DNA from: Coriobacteriales bacterium
GTDB lineage: Bacteria > Actinomycetota > Coriobacteriia > Coriobacteriales > UBA8131
DNA: 18,946 bases
Direction: 5' to 3'
Assembly: GCA_031282085.1 (NCBI GenBank)
Contig: JAITEK010000152.1
Location: 1 to 18,946 of the forward strand
Shown here: positions 6,850-12,846 of the stretch, piece by piece
Position numbering within the stretch: the first letter of the stretch is position 1
Layout: each line of letters starts with the position of its first letter
The notes under the pieces: model-generated
What the model saw: the letters and a program-made list of their open reading frames with translations, nothing else
Told to the model about the DNA's origin: nothing
Database searches by the model: none
Program-made: the position numbers and the translations under genes

Positions 6850-7488
6850 TCAACCGACGGAGGGCTGGATGAAGTTGGTGCGCGCCCGCTTATCGGGTTG
6901 GGTGGGGCGTATGCCCGCGGCCGCGCCGGCCTCGAGGCACTTCAGCAGCCAGGCCATGTTGGCTCCCAGCTGGTAGGCTATCTGCATACCCTCCTCGTCC
7001 TGCAGCACGTGCTCAACCGCCTGCCCGTGCACCATGGGCCAGTAAAATGAGCCGACCTGAGGCATCTGGGCGTAGTTGATGTACTTGTTGAGCTGTTCCA
7101 GAGCGGCAGTGGTCCCCGCGCGGCGCGCGCTGACGATGCAGGCTCCCGGCTTAAAGGCAAGACGCGAACTCGCCGCGAAGAACAGGCGGTCCAGCGTGCT
7201 TTTGAGCGAGCCGTTGATCCCGGCAAAGAATACCGGCGACCCCAGGACCAGCCCGTCGGTGGCCTGAGCCTTCTCGATGAGGGCGTTAACGCCGTCTGTC
7301 GCGCCAAAGGCGCAGCGGCCTGTTCTCCCACAGGCGCCGCAGCCGATGCAGGGCTTTACGGGCTCGGCTCCCAGCCAGTGGATGTGGGCGCCCACGCCGT
7401 TTTCCTCAAGCCCGGCCGCCACCTGGCTCAGTGCGGTGTAGGTGCAGCGTTTTTCGTTGGGGCTTCCGTTAAGCAGTAAGACTTCCAT
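6850..7488 (-). CDS. Flavodoxin-fold NAD(P)H-dependent FMN reductase / iron-sulfur flavoprotein family
   Basis: A 212-residue cytoplasmic flavoprotein. The N-terminal strand and phosphate loop LLLNGSPNEKRCTYTAL (4-20) bind FMN phosphate. A cysteine-rich segment follows, CIGCGACGRTGRC (47-59), with spacing C-x2-C-x2-C-x5-C like the compact cluster of Isf-type iron-sulfur flavoproteins. The next element, DGLVLGSPVFFAGINGSLK, is the FMN isoalloxazine loop of NADPH-dependent FMN reductases. It probably moves electrons from a nicotinamide or ferredoxin donor to a small acceptor such as a quinone; the substrate cannot be read from the sequence. Start ATG 7488 is chosen because GAGG lies 6 bases before it; upstream ATGs at 7500 and 7524 lack a spaced ribosome site. 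It is convergent with the LuxR gene (16 bases apart) and divergent from the MFS exporter (54 bases), so the latter pair may share control. Confidence 0.85.
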   Translation of the reverse strand: MEVLLLNGSPNEKRCTYTALSQVAAGLEENGVGAHIHWLGAEPVKPCIGCGACGRTGRCAFGATDGVNALIEKAQATDGLVLGSPVFFAGINGSLKSTLDRLFFAASSRLAFKPGACIVSARRAGTTAALEQLNKYINYAQMPQVGSFYWPMVHGQAVEHVLQDEEGMQIAYQLGANMAWLLKCLEAGAAAGIRPTQPDKRARTNFIQPSVG

Positions 7489-7506
7489 TGCATACCTCAT
7501 CTCCGT

Positions 7507-7543
7507 ATCACAAAGGGCCTCCATTTACCCTACAATCATCATA
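7507..7543 (+). promoter_or_regulatory. Promoter of the MFS gene, probably giving a leaderless mRNA
   Basis: TACAAT at 7531-7536 is a good -10 box; six bases later comes the ATG at 7543, exactly where transcription should begin. No purine-rich ribosome site exists in the CCCTACAATCATCAT leader. A weak -35 ATCACA lies at 7507-7512 (18-base spacing). The arrangement predicts a transcript that starts with AUG. Confidence 0.6.
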
Positions 7544-9057
7544 TGACAACTTTGCTGACATCCGCTGAGAAGAACAGACTTATTGCCGCGCTTGCGTTGG
7601 CGATGTTCCTGGCTGCCGTCGAGGGCACCATCGTGACGCTTGCCATTCCCACCATCGTCGGGGACCTGCAGGGCTTCGACCTCATCAGCCATGTGTTCTC
7701 GCTCTACCTTCTCACGGGTGCGCTGGCAACCCCCATCTACGGCAAGCTCAGCGACCTGTACGGGCGCAAACGCATGCTCATGGTGGGCATCGTCATATTC
7801 CTGGTGGGCAGCGTGTTGTGCGGCTTTGCGCAGGACATGGTCTCGCTCATCATCTTCCGCGCGGTGCAGGGCATCGGCGCTGGCGCCATCTACCTGGTGC
7901 CGATGATCATCGTCGGCGACGTCTTTCCCCTAAACGAGCGTGGCAAAGTTCAGGGGATGTTGAGTATGGTCTGGGGCGTGGCCGGGCTGCTCGGTCCCTT
8001 CCTCGGAGGGTTGCTCATCGATCTTCTGTCCTGGCACTGGATATTCTTCATCAATATACCCTTCGGCCTGCTTACCATAGTCATCCTGCAAACGAGTTTT
8101 ACCGAGGACTTCCATCGCCAGCGCCACCACATCGATTTCCCGGGAATCGTCACGCTCACGTTGGCGATGCTGGCCTTTCTCGCGATCTTTGTGTTCGCGG
8201 ATGAAGGCGCCACCTTGCTCACCGCACGCAACGCGGTGCTGTTGGCGGTATCGGTGCTGCTTCTGTTTGTGTTCTATCGCATCGAGAGGCGCTCGCCAGA
8301 ACCTATTGTTCCCTTCGATGTGCTGACGAAGTCGAGCGTTTTTGTGAACATCGTCGCCCTGTTGCTGATGGCGGTGATCTTTGCCTTCGATGTCTACACC
8401 CCGCTTTACCTACAGAATGTTCGAGGTCTTACGCCGCTCTTCGCCGGCCTGGCGCTGCTGGCCTCCTCGGTCTCATGGATGCTGGTGTCGATTCCCCTGG
8501 GCAAACTCATGCTGCGCTTCGGCGGCAAACCCCTCAATGCCATCGGTATGGGGGCCACGTTCCTGCTCCTGTTGCCGCTGTTGCTTCTTACTCAGGACAG
8601 TCCGATCATCTTCATCGTCGTGGTGGCTTTTCTGTTCGGCATAGGCCCGGGCATAGCGATGACAACGCAGACGATGATAATCCAGAACTCCGTGGGTTTT
8701 GAGAAGCGCGGCGCGGCTGTCGCTGTGAACTCGCTGGTGAGGACCTTGGGACAGACCATCGGGATAAGCGTATTCGGGGCGTTGTTTAACGCACGCATCA
8801 TCCAGGGTTTTGAGGAAGGGGGCATCACGCAGTATGACCTCGGCAATCTCTACGACTTGGCGGCCTATCAAGAAGGGGTGAGCTGGGACCAGATAGTCGC
8901 GGTGCTGCTCGATTCGGTCCACGTGGTCTACTTCGCCCTCATCGTCATCGCTGCCCTCGGCGTTGTGCTCTCGCTCATCATGCCGCGTCCGGCGCTTTCT
9001 GCCGAGGTACCTGGCGCTGCGCCCACTCCCCAGACCGATGCTGACGCGTCTGAGTGA
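7543..9057 (+). CDS. MFS transporter, DHA2 (14-helix) drug:H+ antiporter family
   Basis: A 504-residue integral membrane protein of the EmrB/QacA (DHA2) branch. Motif D1-like VEGTIVTLAIPTI is at 26-38 in helix 1, motif A GKLSDLYGRKR at 67-77 between helices 2 and 3, antiporter motif C GVAGLLGPFLGG at 145-156 in helix 5, followed by the typical SWHWIFFINIPFG at 163-175. Length and hydrophobic pattern fit 14 helices. It should export amphipathic or cationic compounds in exchange for protons; the substrate is not known. The usual acidic residue of D1 (LDxTIVNVALP) appears as VEGTIV, so the Asp is replaced by Glu at 27. The gene is divergent from a flavoprotein 54 bases away; no regulator of the TetR or MarR type is next to it in the window. 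Confidence 0.93.
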   Translation: MTTLLTSAEKNRLIAALALAMFLAAVEGTIVTLAIPTIVGDLQGFDLISHVFSLYLLTGALATPIYGKLSDLYGRKRMLMVGIVIFLVGSVLCGFAQDMVSLIIFRAVQGIGAGAIYLVPMIIVGDVFPLNERGKVQGMLSMVWGVAGLLGPFLGGLLIDLLSWHWIFFINIPFGLLTIVILQTSFTEDFHRQRHHIDFPGIVTLTLAMLAFLAIFVFADEGATLLTARNAVLLAVSVLLLFVFYRIERRSPEPIVPFDVLTKSSVFVNIVALLLMAVIFAFDVYTPLYLQNVRGLTPLFAGLALLASSVSWMLVSIPLGKLMLRFGGKPLNAIGMGATFLLLLPLLLLTQDSPIIFIVVVAFLFGIGPGIAMTTQTMIIQNSVGFEKRGAAVAVNSLVRTLGQTIGISVFGALFNARIIQGFEEGGITQYDLGNLYDLAAYQEGVSWDQIVAVLLDSVHVVYFALIVIAALGVVLSLIMPRPALSAEVPGAAPTPQTDADASE

Positions 9058-9084
9058 CGATAGCGTGTCGCTGGCGGGGTCTTG

Positions 9085-9113
9085 TCCACAGGGCCGCCGC
9101 TTTGCCGTACAAT
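9085..9113 (+). promoter_or_regulatory. Candidate promoter of the glutaredoxin-like gene
   Basis: TACAAT at 9108-9113 with TCCACA at 9085-9090 (4 of 6 to the -35 consensus, 17-base spacing). Transcription would start near 9120, about 79 bases before the gene. The rest of the 141-base gap shows no other clear signal. Confidence 0.5.
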
Positions 9114-9198
9114 AGGCAGGACGGCCCGGTATGTGGATGGCCGCCGAATGGGTCCGGTGCGCCGATGCGCGACCGGATGAACGAGAGAAGGTGCGAGA

Positions 9199-9435
9199 AT
9201 GGAAGATCTGTCCCTGTATTATCTGCCGACCTGCCCGTATAGCCTCAAGGTGCTGCGCTTTATGGAGCGGCACGGCATCGTTATCGACCTCAGAAGCACA
9301 GTAGACCCTGAGAACCTGCAAACGCTTCTTGAGGTGGGGAAGAAGAACCAGGTCCCTTGCCTGTTTATTGAGGGCAAGCCCCTGTACGAGAGCGATGACA
9401 TCATAACCTATCTTGGAGAGCGCTTCGGCGTCTAA
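9199..9435 (+). CDS. Glutaredoxin / thioredoxin-fold small redox protein, CPYS type
   Basis: A 78-residue protein with a single thioredoxin-fold glutaredoxin domain. The active site is C12-P-Y-S15, i.e. the classical CPYC with the second cysteine replaced, as in monothiol enzymes. The cis-proline motif is NQVPCLF (50-56), followed by the ESDDII (64-69) helix cap that contacts glutathione in glutaredoxins and the GST N-domain. A third cysteine follows the cis-proline. It may reduce mixed disulfides or bind low-molecular-weight thiols in the cytoplasm; in Coriobacteriia the presence of glutathione itself is uncertain. AGAAGG at 9186-9191, 7 bases before the ATG, sets the start. It is transcribed alone ahead of htrA; the 108-base gap to htrA holds a separate promoter. 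Confidence 0.87.
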   Translation: MEDLSLYYLPTCPYSLKVLRFMERHGIVIDLRSTVDPENLQTLLEVGKKNQVPCLFIEGKPLYESDDIITYLGERFGV

Positions 9436-9441
9436 ACGGTG

Positions 9442-9475
9442 CTTTAAGGTTTCTTTAAGGCGGGGATGCTATCGT
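9442..9475 (+). promoter_or_regulatory. htrA promoter: 11-bp direct repeat plus extended -10
   Basis: CTTTAAGG occurs twice (9442-9449 and 9453-9460), exactly 11 bases apart, the half-site period of OmpR/PhoB-type response regulators. Ten bases later comes an extended -10, TG-C-TATCGT (9467-9475). The second repeat occupies the -35 position, where no TTGACA-like box exists, as expected of an activator-dependent promoter. Start would be near 9482. Confidence 0.6.
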
Positions 9476-9508
9476 TGTGCGTGAACATCCCGCAAGGATA
9501 AGGTACCC

Positions 9509-9532
9509 ATGCATCATGCACAAGGTAGATAA
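9509..9532 (+). other. Possible 7-residue leader peptide before htrA
   Basis: ATG at 9509 is preceded by AAGG at 9500-9503 (5-base spacing) and reads M-H-H-A-Q-G-R before TAA, ending 11 bases before the htrA ATG and in another frame. It could be a translated leader, but short frames arise by chance. Confidence 0.2.
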
Positions 9533-9543
9533 GAGGTGAAACT

Positions 9544-11223
9544 ATGACCGATTTCAATCAACAGGACACTGAGCCTCGCGAGACGTCCTCACCGGTTCTT
9601 CCGGAGGGTACGCAGCCGGCTGTGCCCGAAGAAGCCGTAAAACCTGAGGCGCCAAAGCAGGTCTTATTGCCCGCGTCCGTGGCTCAGCCCGAGACAGCAG
9701 AGCCGGTTGCGGCGCCGGCCTCCGAAGTTCAGTCTGAGGTGTTAGAGCAGGTTGTGGCTTCTGCTCCCGCAGCTCAACCCGAGACGGCAGAGCCGGTTCT
9801 GGCGCCAACGCCGCCAACGCCGTCGCAGGCAGAACCACAGGCGCCGTTGTCGAATCAGACCTGGGCCCAGCCGCAGCAGCCCTATCAGCCGCAACAGTAT
9901 CAACCCTATCAGGCACCGCAACAGCATCAACCCTATCAGCCACAGCAGCCCTATCAACAGCCTTACCAGCCGCAGCAGCCGCAGTATCAGACTCCTCCTC
10001 TTGCCGTCAGGCCGCCTACGGTGCAGCATAAAGCTGGTACGCAGCCCCAGCATACGGCCACCTCTGCGCAGCCGCATAAGACGCGCGACTCGTCGAAGGG
10101 GCTCGCGCTCGTCATGGGCCTTGTCGGCGTCCTCGTTGGCGCCGCGGTGAGCTTCGGGGTACTTTCTCTCGTCGCCAATAACCTCCTTCCGGGTTCAAGC
10201 GACGCCATCCAGATAGGCGATGGCGACCAGATCGTCATCAATCCCAGCGGTGAGGATGTGAGTCTTGCCGAGGCTGTTTCCGCCAAGGCCCTCCCTTCGG
10301 TGGTCAACATCGATGTCTACGCCCCTTCCAGCAGCGGCTTCTACGATGATTTCGGCTCCGATGGCGGCGGCACACTTGAGGAATACGGTCTGGGTTCCGG
10401 AGTCGTCATCAGTGAGGACGGCTACATCCTTACCAACTACCATGTTGTTGAGGGCGGTACGGAATTCATGGTACGCTTCGACCAGAACACCCAGCTCAAG
10501 GCAACCCTGAAGGGCCAGGACGTTACCTCCGACCTCGCCGTTCTCAAGGTTGAGGCGACCGGCCTCAAGCCCATCGAGGTCGCGGATTCCAGTGAGGTCA
10601 ATGTTGGTGAGTGGGTCATGGCGTTGGGCAGCCCCTTCGGTCTTGAGAAGTCGGTTTCAACCGGTATCGTCTCGGCGCTTTTCCGTTCGACGACCATGGA
10701 GTCACAGGCAGGGACCAACGTCTATGCCAACATGATCCAGACGGACGCGGCCATCAATCCCGGTAACTCGGGCGGTGCCCTCGTGAACGCCGAAGGTAAG
10801 CTCATCGGTATCAACACACTCATAAGCTCAAGTTCGGGCACTTCGGCCGGCGTGGGTTTTGCCATCCCGAGCAACTACGCGATGAACATCGCTCAACAGA
10901 TAATGGCTGGCAAAGAGGTCGTGCATGCGTTCCTCGGCGTCCAGTTGCGCACCGTTGAGCCTGGCAGCACATCCAGCCTCGACTCCGGTGTTCAGGCCGG
11001 CGCCTACATCAGCAAGGTCGTTGGCGGCTCTCCTGCTGAGAGCGCTGGGCTCAAAGAGGGCGACGTCATCACGAAGCTGGACGGTTCACCCATCGCCTCC
11101 GGAGCCGAGCTTGTTATCAGCGTCCGTGGGCACCTTGTGGGTGACAAGATAAGCCTTGAGGTGCAGCGCAGCGGCGAGACGAAGACCATAGAGGTCACTC
11201 TCGGCTCCGACGAGACCAGCTGA
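9544..11223 (+). CDS. HtrA/DegP-family membrane-anchored serine protease with PDZ domain
   Basis: A 559-residue envelope quality-control protease. Residues 1-180 are a Pro/Gln/Ala/Glu-rich tail without signal peptide, expected in the cytoplasm. One membrane helix (about 186-212) follows, then the trypsin-like domain outside: catalytic H300 in TNYHVVEGG, D330 in TSDLAVLKVE, S409 in INPGNSGGALVN. A single PDZ domain covers about 462-555 (FLGVQL, GSPAESAGLKEGDVI). In Actinobacteria such proteases (PepD/HtrA type) degrade or refold damaged exported proteins and are often controlled by two-component systems; the 11-bp repeat at the promoter fits that. The tail contains a 30-residue near duplication (39-98) and a QPYQPQQ repeat (109-149). 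GAGGTG lies shortly before the ATG. A strong terminator follows, so it is monocistronic. Confidence 0.94.
   Translation: MTDFNQQDTEPRETSSPVLPEGTQPAVPEEAVKPEAPKQVLLPASVAQPETAEPVAAPASEVQSEVLEQVVASAPAAQPETAEPVLAPTPPTPSQAEPQAPLSNQTWAQPQQPYQPQQYQPYQAPQQHQPYQPQQPYQQPYQPQQPQYQTPPLAVRPPTVQHKAGTQPQHTATSAQPHKTRDSSKGLALVMGLVGVLVGAAVSFGVLSLVANNLLPGSSDAIQIGDGDQIVINPSGEDVSLAEAVSAKALPSVVNIDVYAPSSSGFYDDFGSDGGGTLEEYGLGSGVVISEDGYILTNYHVVEGGTEFMVRFDQNTQLKATLKGQDVTSDLAVLKVEATGLKPIEVADSSEVNVGEWVMALGSPFGLEKSVSTGIVSALFRSTTMESQAGTNVYANMIQTDAAINPGNSGGALVNAEGKLIGINTLISSSSGTSAGVGFAIPSNYAMNIAQQIMAGKEVVHAFLGVQLRTVEPGSTSSLDSGVQAGAYISKVVGGSPAESAGLKEGDVITKLDGSPIASGAELVISVRGHLVGDKISLEVQRSGETKTIEVTLGSDETS
9658..9837 (+). repeat. 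90-bp coding duplication in the htrA tail
   Basis: Residues 39-68 and 69-98 of the protease are related; both copies contain AQPETAEPV at the same offset, and the bases around it match closely (CCCGAGACAGCAGAGCCGGTT against CCCGAGACGGCAGAGCCGGTT, split over two codon variants). The period is 90 bases. It looks like a tandem duplication that has since diverged. Confidence 0.65.
9868..9990 (+). repeat. Gln/Pro/Tyr-rich short tandem repeat inside htrA
   Basis: Codons 109-149 encode imperfect copies of QPYQPQQ, mostly CAG/CAA, CCG/CCT and TAT. The DNA is a degenerate short tandem repeat and a likely site of length variation between strains. The encoded segment is disordered and lies on the cytoplasmic side. 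Confidence 0.8.
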
Positions 11224-11252
11224 CCCGTACGCGATTAACACGCTCTTTCTTG

Positions 11253-11290
11253 AGCGCCAGAGCGGCACCAGACCGCTCTGGCGCTTTTTC
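11253..11290 (+). terminator. Rho-independent terminator of htrA
   Basis: A perfect 13-bp stem, AGCGCCAGAGCGG (11253-11265) / CCGCTCTGGCGCT (11273-11285), loop of 7, followed directly by TTTTC. It starts 30 bases after the htrA stop and insulates htrA from the tRNA promoter. Confidence 0.95.
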
Positions 11291-11303
11291 TCACCTATGC
11301 GGG

Positions 11304-11332
11304 TTTCGCGGATGGAGGTTTTAGGGTACAAT
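11304..11332 (+). promoter_or_regulatory. Promoter of the CAT tRNA gene
   Basis: TACAAT at 11327-11332 lies 16 bases before the mature tRNA, giving a start near 11339. The -35 region (TTTCGC at 11304-11309, 17-base spacing) matches the consensus poorly. Confidence 0.6.
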
Positions 11333-11348
11333 CCCATCTGCGATGTTT

Positions 11349-11423
11349 GGGCCCTTAGCTCAACGGTGGAGCAGGGGACTCATAATCCCTTGGTTGCAGG
11401 TTCGAATCCTGCAGGGCCCACCA
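11349..11423 (+). tRNA. tRNA with CAT anticodon, probably tRNA-Ile2 (lysidine-modified, reads AUA)
   Basis: A complete cloverleaf with encoded CCA. Acceptor GGGCCCT (11349-11355) pairs with AGGGCCC (11413-11419), then A and CCA. D stem GCTC/GAGC, anticodon stem GGGGA/TCCCT with loop CTCATAA (anticodon CAT, 11381-11383), T stem GCAGG/CCTGC with TTCGAAT loop. It is not the initiator: bases 1 and 72 are paired and the anticodon stem lacks the GGG/CCC at 29-31/39-41. Standard software would call it tRNA-Met, but C4-G69, C5-G68 and A73, known recognition points of TilS in E. coli tRNA-Ile2, are all present, and the TTAGCTC and ACTCATAATC blocks resemble that tRNA. I therefore favour Ile2; elongator Met remains possible. 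Confidence 0.93.
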
Positions 11424-11568
11424 TCCTTCTCAAGTCTATCCCCTTTCCCTCTTTGGCGCTCTTGGCGACAGCTGCGGTTCGGTGAGGCCGTAGTTGGTCC
11501 CAAATGGCCTTTTGCGTCGCAAAGAAGTAACAAAACCGGTAATACAGGGGGTATAAAAGGCTTTTCTC

Positions 11569-11597
11569 TTGCCAAATCAGCGCAGGAACCGTACAAT
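11569..11597 (+). promoter_or_regulatory. Promoter of the mihF-gmk-rpoZ-thiI cluster
   Basis: TTGCCA (11569-11574), a 17-base spacer and TACAAT (11592-11597): five of six at both boxes, the best promoter in the window. Transcription would start near 11604, leaving a 31-base leader with the ribosome site AAAGGAG (11623-11629) before the ATG at 11635. Confidence 0.8.
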
Positions 11598-11634
11598 CGG
11601 ATGCGTCATTATCCCAGATAACAAAGGAGTTAGT

Positions 11635-11943
11635 ATGGCATTGCCACCACTGTCAGATGAAGCACGCAAGGAAGCACTGAAGAAAGCCGCTGCCGCAAGA
11701 AGCGCCCGTGCTGCGCTCAGGGCACAGGTCAAGAGCGGTGAGCTGTCATTCGCCGATGTACTCGCAAAGGCCGGCGATCCCATCGTCGATAAGATCAAGG
11801 TCATCGCCCTTGTTGAGTCGCTGCCCGGATATGGGAAGGCGAAAGCGGCCAAGCTGCTCGCAGAACTTGACATCTCCGACACTCGTCGAGTCAAGGGTCT
11901 GGGCGAGAAGCAGAAGGCGGCTCTGCTCGAGCGCCTGGGATAG
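11635..11943 (+). CDS. mihF: Integration host factor, actinobacterial type (mIHF)
   Basis: A 102-residue nucleoid protein of the actinobacterial IHF family, unrelated in fold to the HU/IHF of proteobacteria. The Ala/Lys/Arg-rich N-terminal helix (about 7-33) leads to the helix-two-turn-helix core: LPGYGKAKAAKLL (63-75) and RRVKGLGEKQKAALLE (84-99) are the DNA-contacting parts. Proteins of this family bind DNA with little sequence preference, bend it and support chromosome compaction and phage integration. ATG 11635 is chosen since AAAGGAG lies 5 bases upstream and a strong promoter precedes it; the longer frame from 11569 would run through that promoter. It stops 6 bases before gmk, the same order (mihF, gmk, rpoZ) as in mycobacteria, so the genes are likely co-transcribed. 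Confidence 0.94.
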   Translation: MALPPLSDEARKEALKKAAAARSARAALRAQVKSGELSFADVLAKAGDPIVDKIKVIALVESLPGYGKAKAAKLLAELDISDTRRVKGLGEKQKAALLERLG

Positions 11944-11949
11944 TTTCCC

Positions 11950-12516
11950 ATGGCCGGAAACCTCTTTGTTGTTTCCGGGCCATCAGGAGCCGGCAAGGGG
12001 ACATTGCTGGCTCGAGTAGTGCCAAAGCTCGAAGCGGTGTGGCTTGCTATCTCCGCGACGACCCGTCCTCCGCGCGCAGGCGAGGAGAATGGCGTGCACT
12101 ACTTCTTTCTCAGCAATGAGGAATTCGATAGCCTCATCGCCGTGGACGGTCTGCTCGAATGGGCTACCGTCCACGGCGAGCGTTATGGAACCATCCGCCA
12201 GGAGGTTGAGCAGCGACTCAACCAGGGAGTGGACGTCATCTTGGAGATCGATCCCCAGGGCGCCTTCCAGGTGCGGGAGAAGTTGCCGCAGGCGATCCTC
12301 ATCTACATCGCTCCTCCCTCCTTTGAGGTGCTCGAGCGGCGACTGAGAGAGCGTGGGACCGAGAGCGAGGCGTCTTTGCAACGCAGGATGGCAAACGCTG
12401 TTGGTGAGATGGCCTGCCGAGACAGCTACCAGGCGGTTGTGGTCAATGATGACCTCAAGATCGCTGCCGAAGAGTTGTATCGGCACCTGGCGTGTGTGCC
12501 AGGCGAAACCGATTGA
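11950..12516 (+). CDS. gmk: Guanylate kinase
   Basis: A 188-residue cytoplasmic enzyme that phosphorylates GMP to GDP with ATP, required for nucleotide supply. Visible motifs: P-loop SGPSGAGKGT (9-18), the GMP-binding ATTRPPRAGE (36-45), HGERYGT (75-81), EIDPQGAFQV (99-108) with the catalytic-site aspartate 101, and the lid arginines RRLRERGTES (130-139). Family members usually have VQGA or QGA after this Asp, and here it is DPQGA, which is acceptable. The gene starts 6 bases after mihF; only a short GGGA-like ribosome site is available there, so translational coupling with mihF is probable. Length is typical for the bacterial enzyme. Confidence 0.96.
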   Translation: MAGNLFVVSGPSGAGKGTLLARVVPKLEAVWLAISATTRPPRAGEENGVHYFFLSNEEFDSLIAVDGLLEWATVHGERYGTIRQEVEQRLNQGVDVILEIDPQGAFQVREKLPQAILIYIAPPSFEVLERRLRERGTESEASLQRRMANAVGEMACRDSYQAVVVNDDLKIAAEELYRHLACVPGETD

Positions 12517-12579
12517 CGCGAGCGCGTGACCAACGTAATGAACACAACGGATGTACGAATCTCGAAATGAGGAATCACC

Positions 12580-12846
12580 ATGTCTTTGATGCAACCGCCC
12601 ATTGATGAGTTGCTGGAGAAGTCGAACAACGACAAGTACCTGCTTTGCTCCATCGCTTCGGAGCGCTCCCGGGATATTAACGATATGATGCGTGGGCAGC
12701 GTGACCGTGCCATTGCCCTGCAATCCGCCACGCAGATAGCGCAGCTTGCCGGCCGCAAGCCGCTGTCGCTTGCCATGGAGGAGATATATCGTAACGAGGT
12801 GGGCTATGACCACCAGCAGTTTGGAATCGATGAGTCCCGAGGGTAA
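12580..12846 (+). CDS. rpoZ: DNA-directed RNA polymerase omega subunit
   Basis: An 88-residue omega subunit, which folds around the beta-prime C-terminal tail and aids polymerase assembly. The family pattern is seen in PPIDELLEKSNNDKYLLCSI (residues 6-25), RSRDINDM and the block of residues 45-70 rich in Ala and Leu that ends with KPLSLAMEEI. The start ATG is preceded by GAGG with about 8 bases spacing. It follows gmk after 63 bases without a terminator, and the next gene, thiI, begins inside its 3' end. Length and position in the cluster agree with actinobacterial rpoZ; little in the sequence is unusual. Confidence 0.93.
   Translation: MSLMQPPIDELLEKSNNDKYLLCSIASERSRDINDMMRGQRDRAIALQSATQIAQLAGRKPLSLAMEEIYRNEVGYDHQQFGIDESRG
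12796..12799 (+). promoter_or_regulatory. Ribosome site deciding the thiI start
   Basis: GAGG inside the end of rpoZ lies 6 bases before ATG 12806. The next ATG, at 12830, has only a weak TTTGGA. The first is therefore preferred, which makes thiI overlap rpoZ by 41 bases. Confidence 0.55.

Noticed and set aside
8473..9321. 282-codon minus-strand frame over the MFS gene end and glutaredoxin gene
   Set aside because: The product is Arg/His-rich with no recognisable domain and it covers two well-supported plus-strand genes.
11511..11523. 13-base palindrome TTTGCG-T-CGCAAA between the tRNA and mihF
   Set aside because: Too short and unsupported by position relative to the promoter at 11569-11597; likely chance.
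11983..12813. 276-codon minus-strand frame opposite gmk and rpoZ
   Set aside because: Antisense shadow of two clear housekeeping genes; no start signal.
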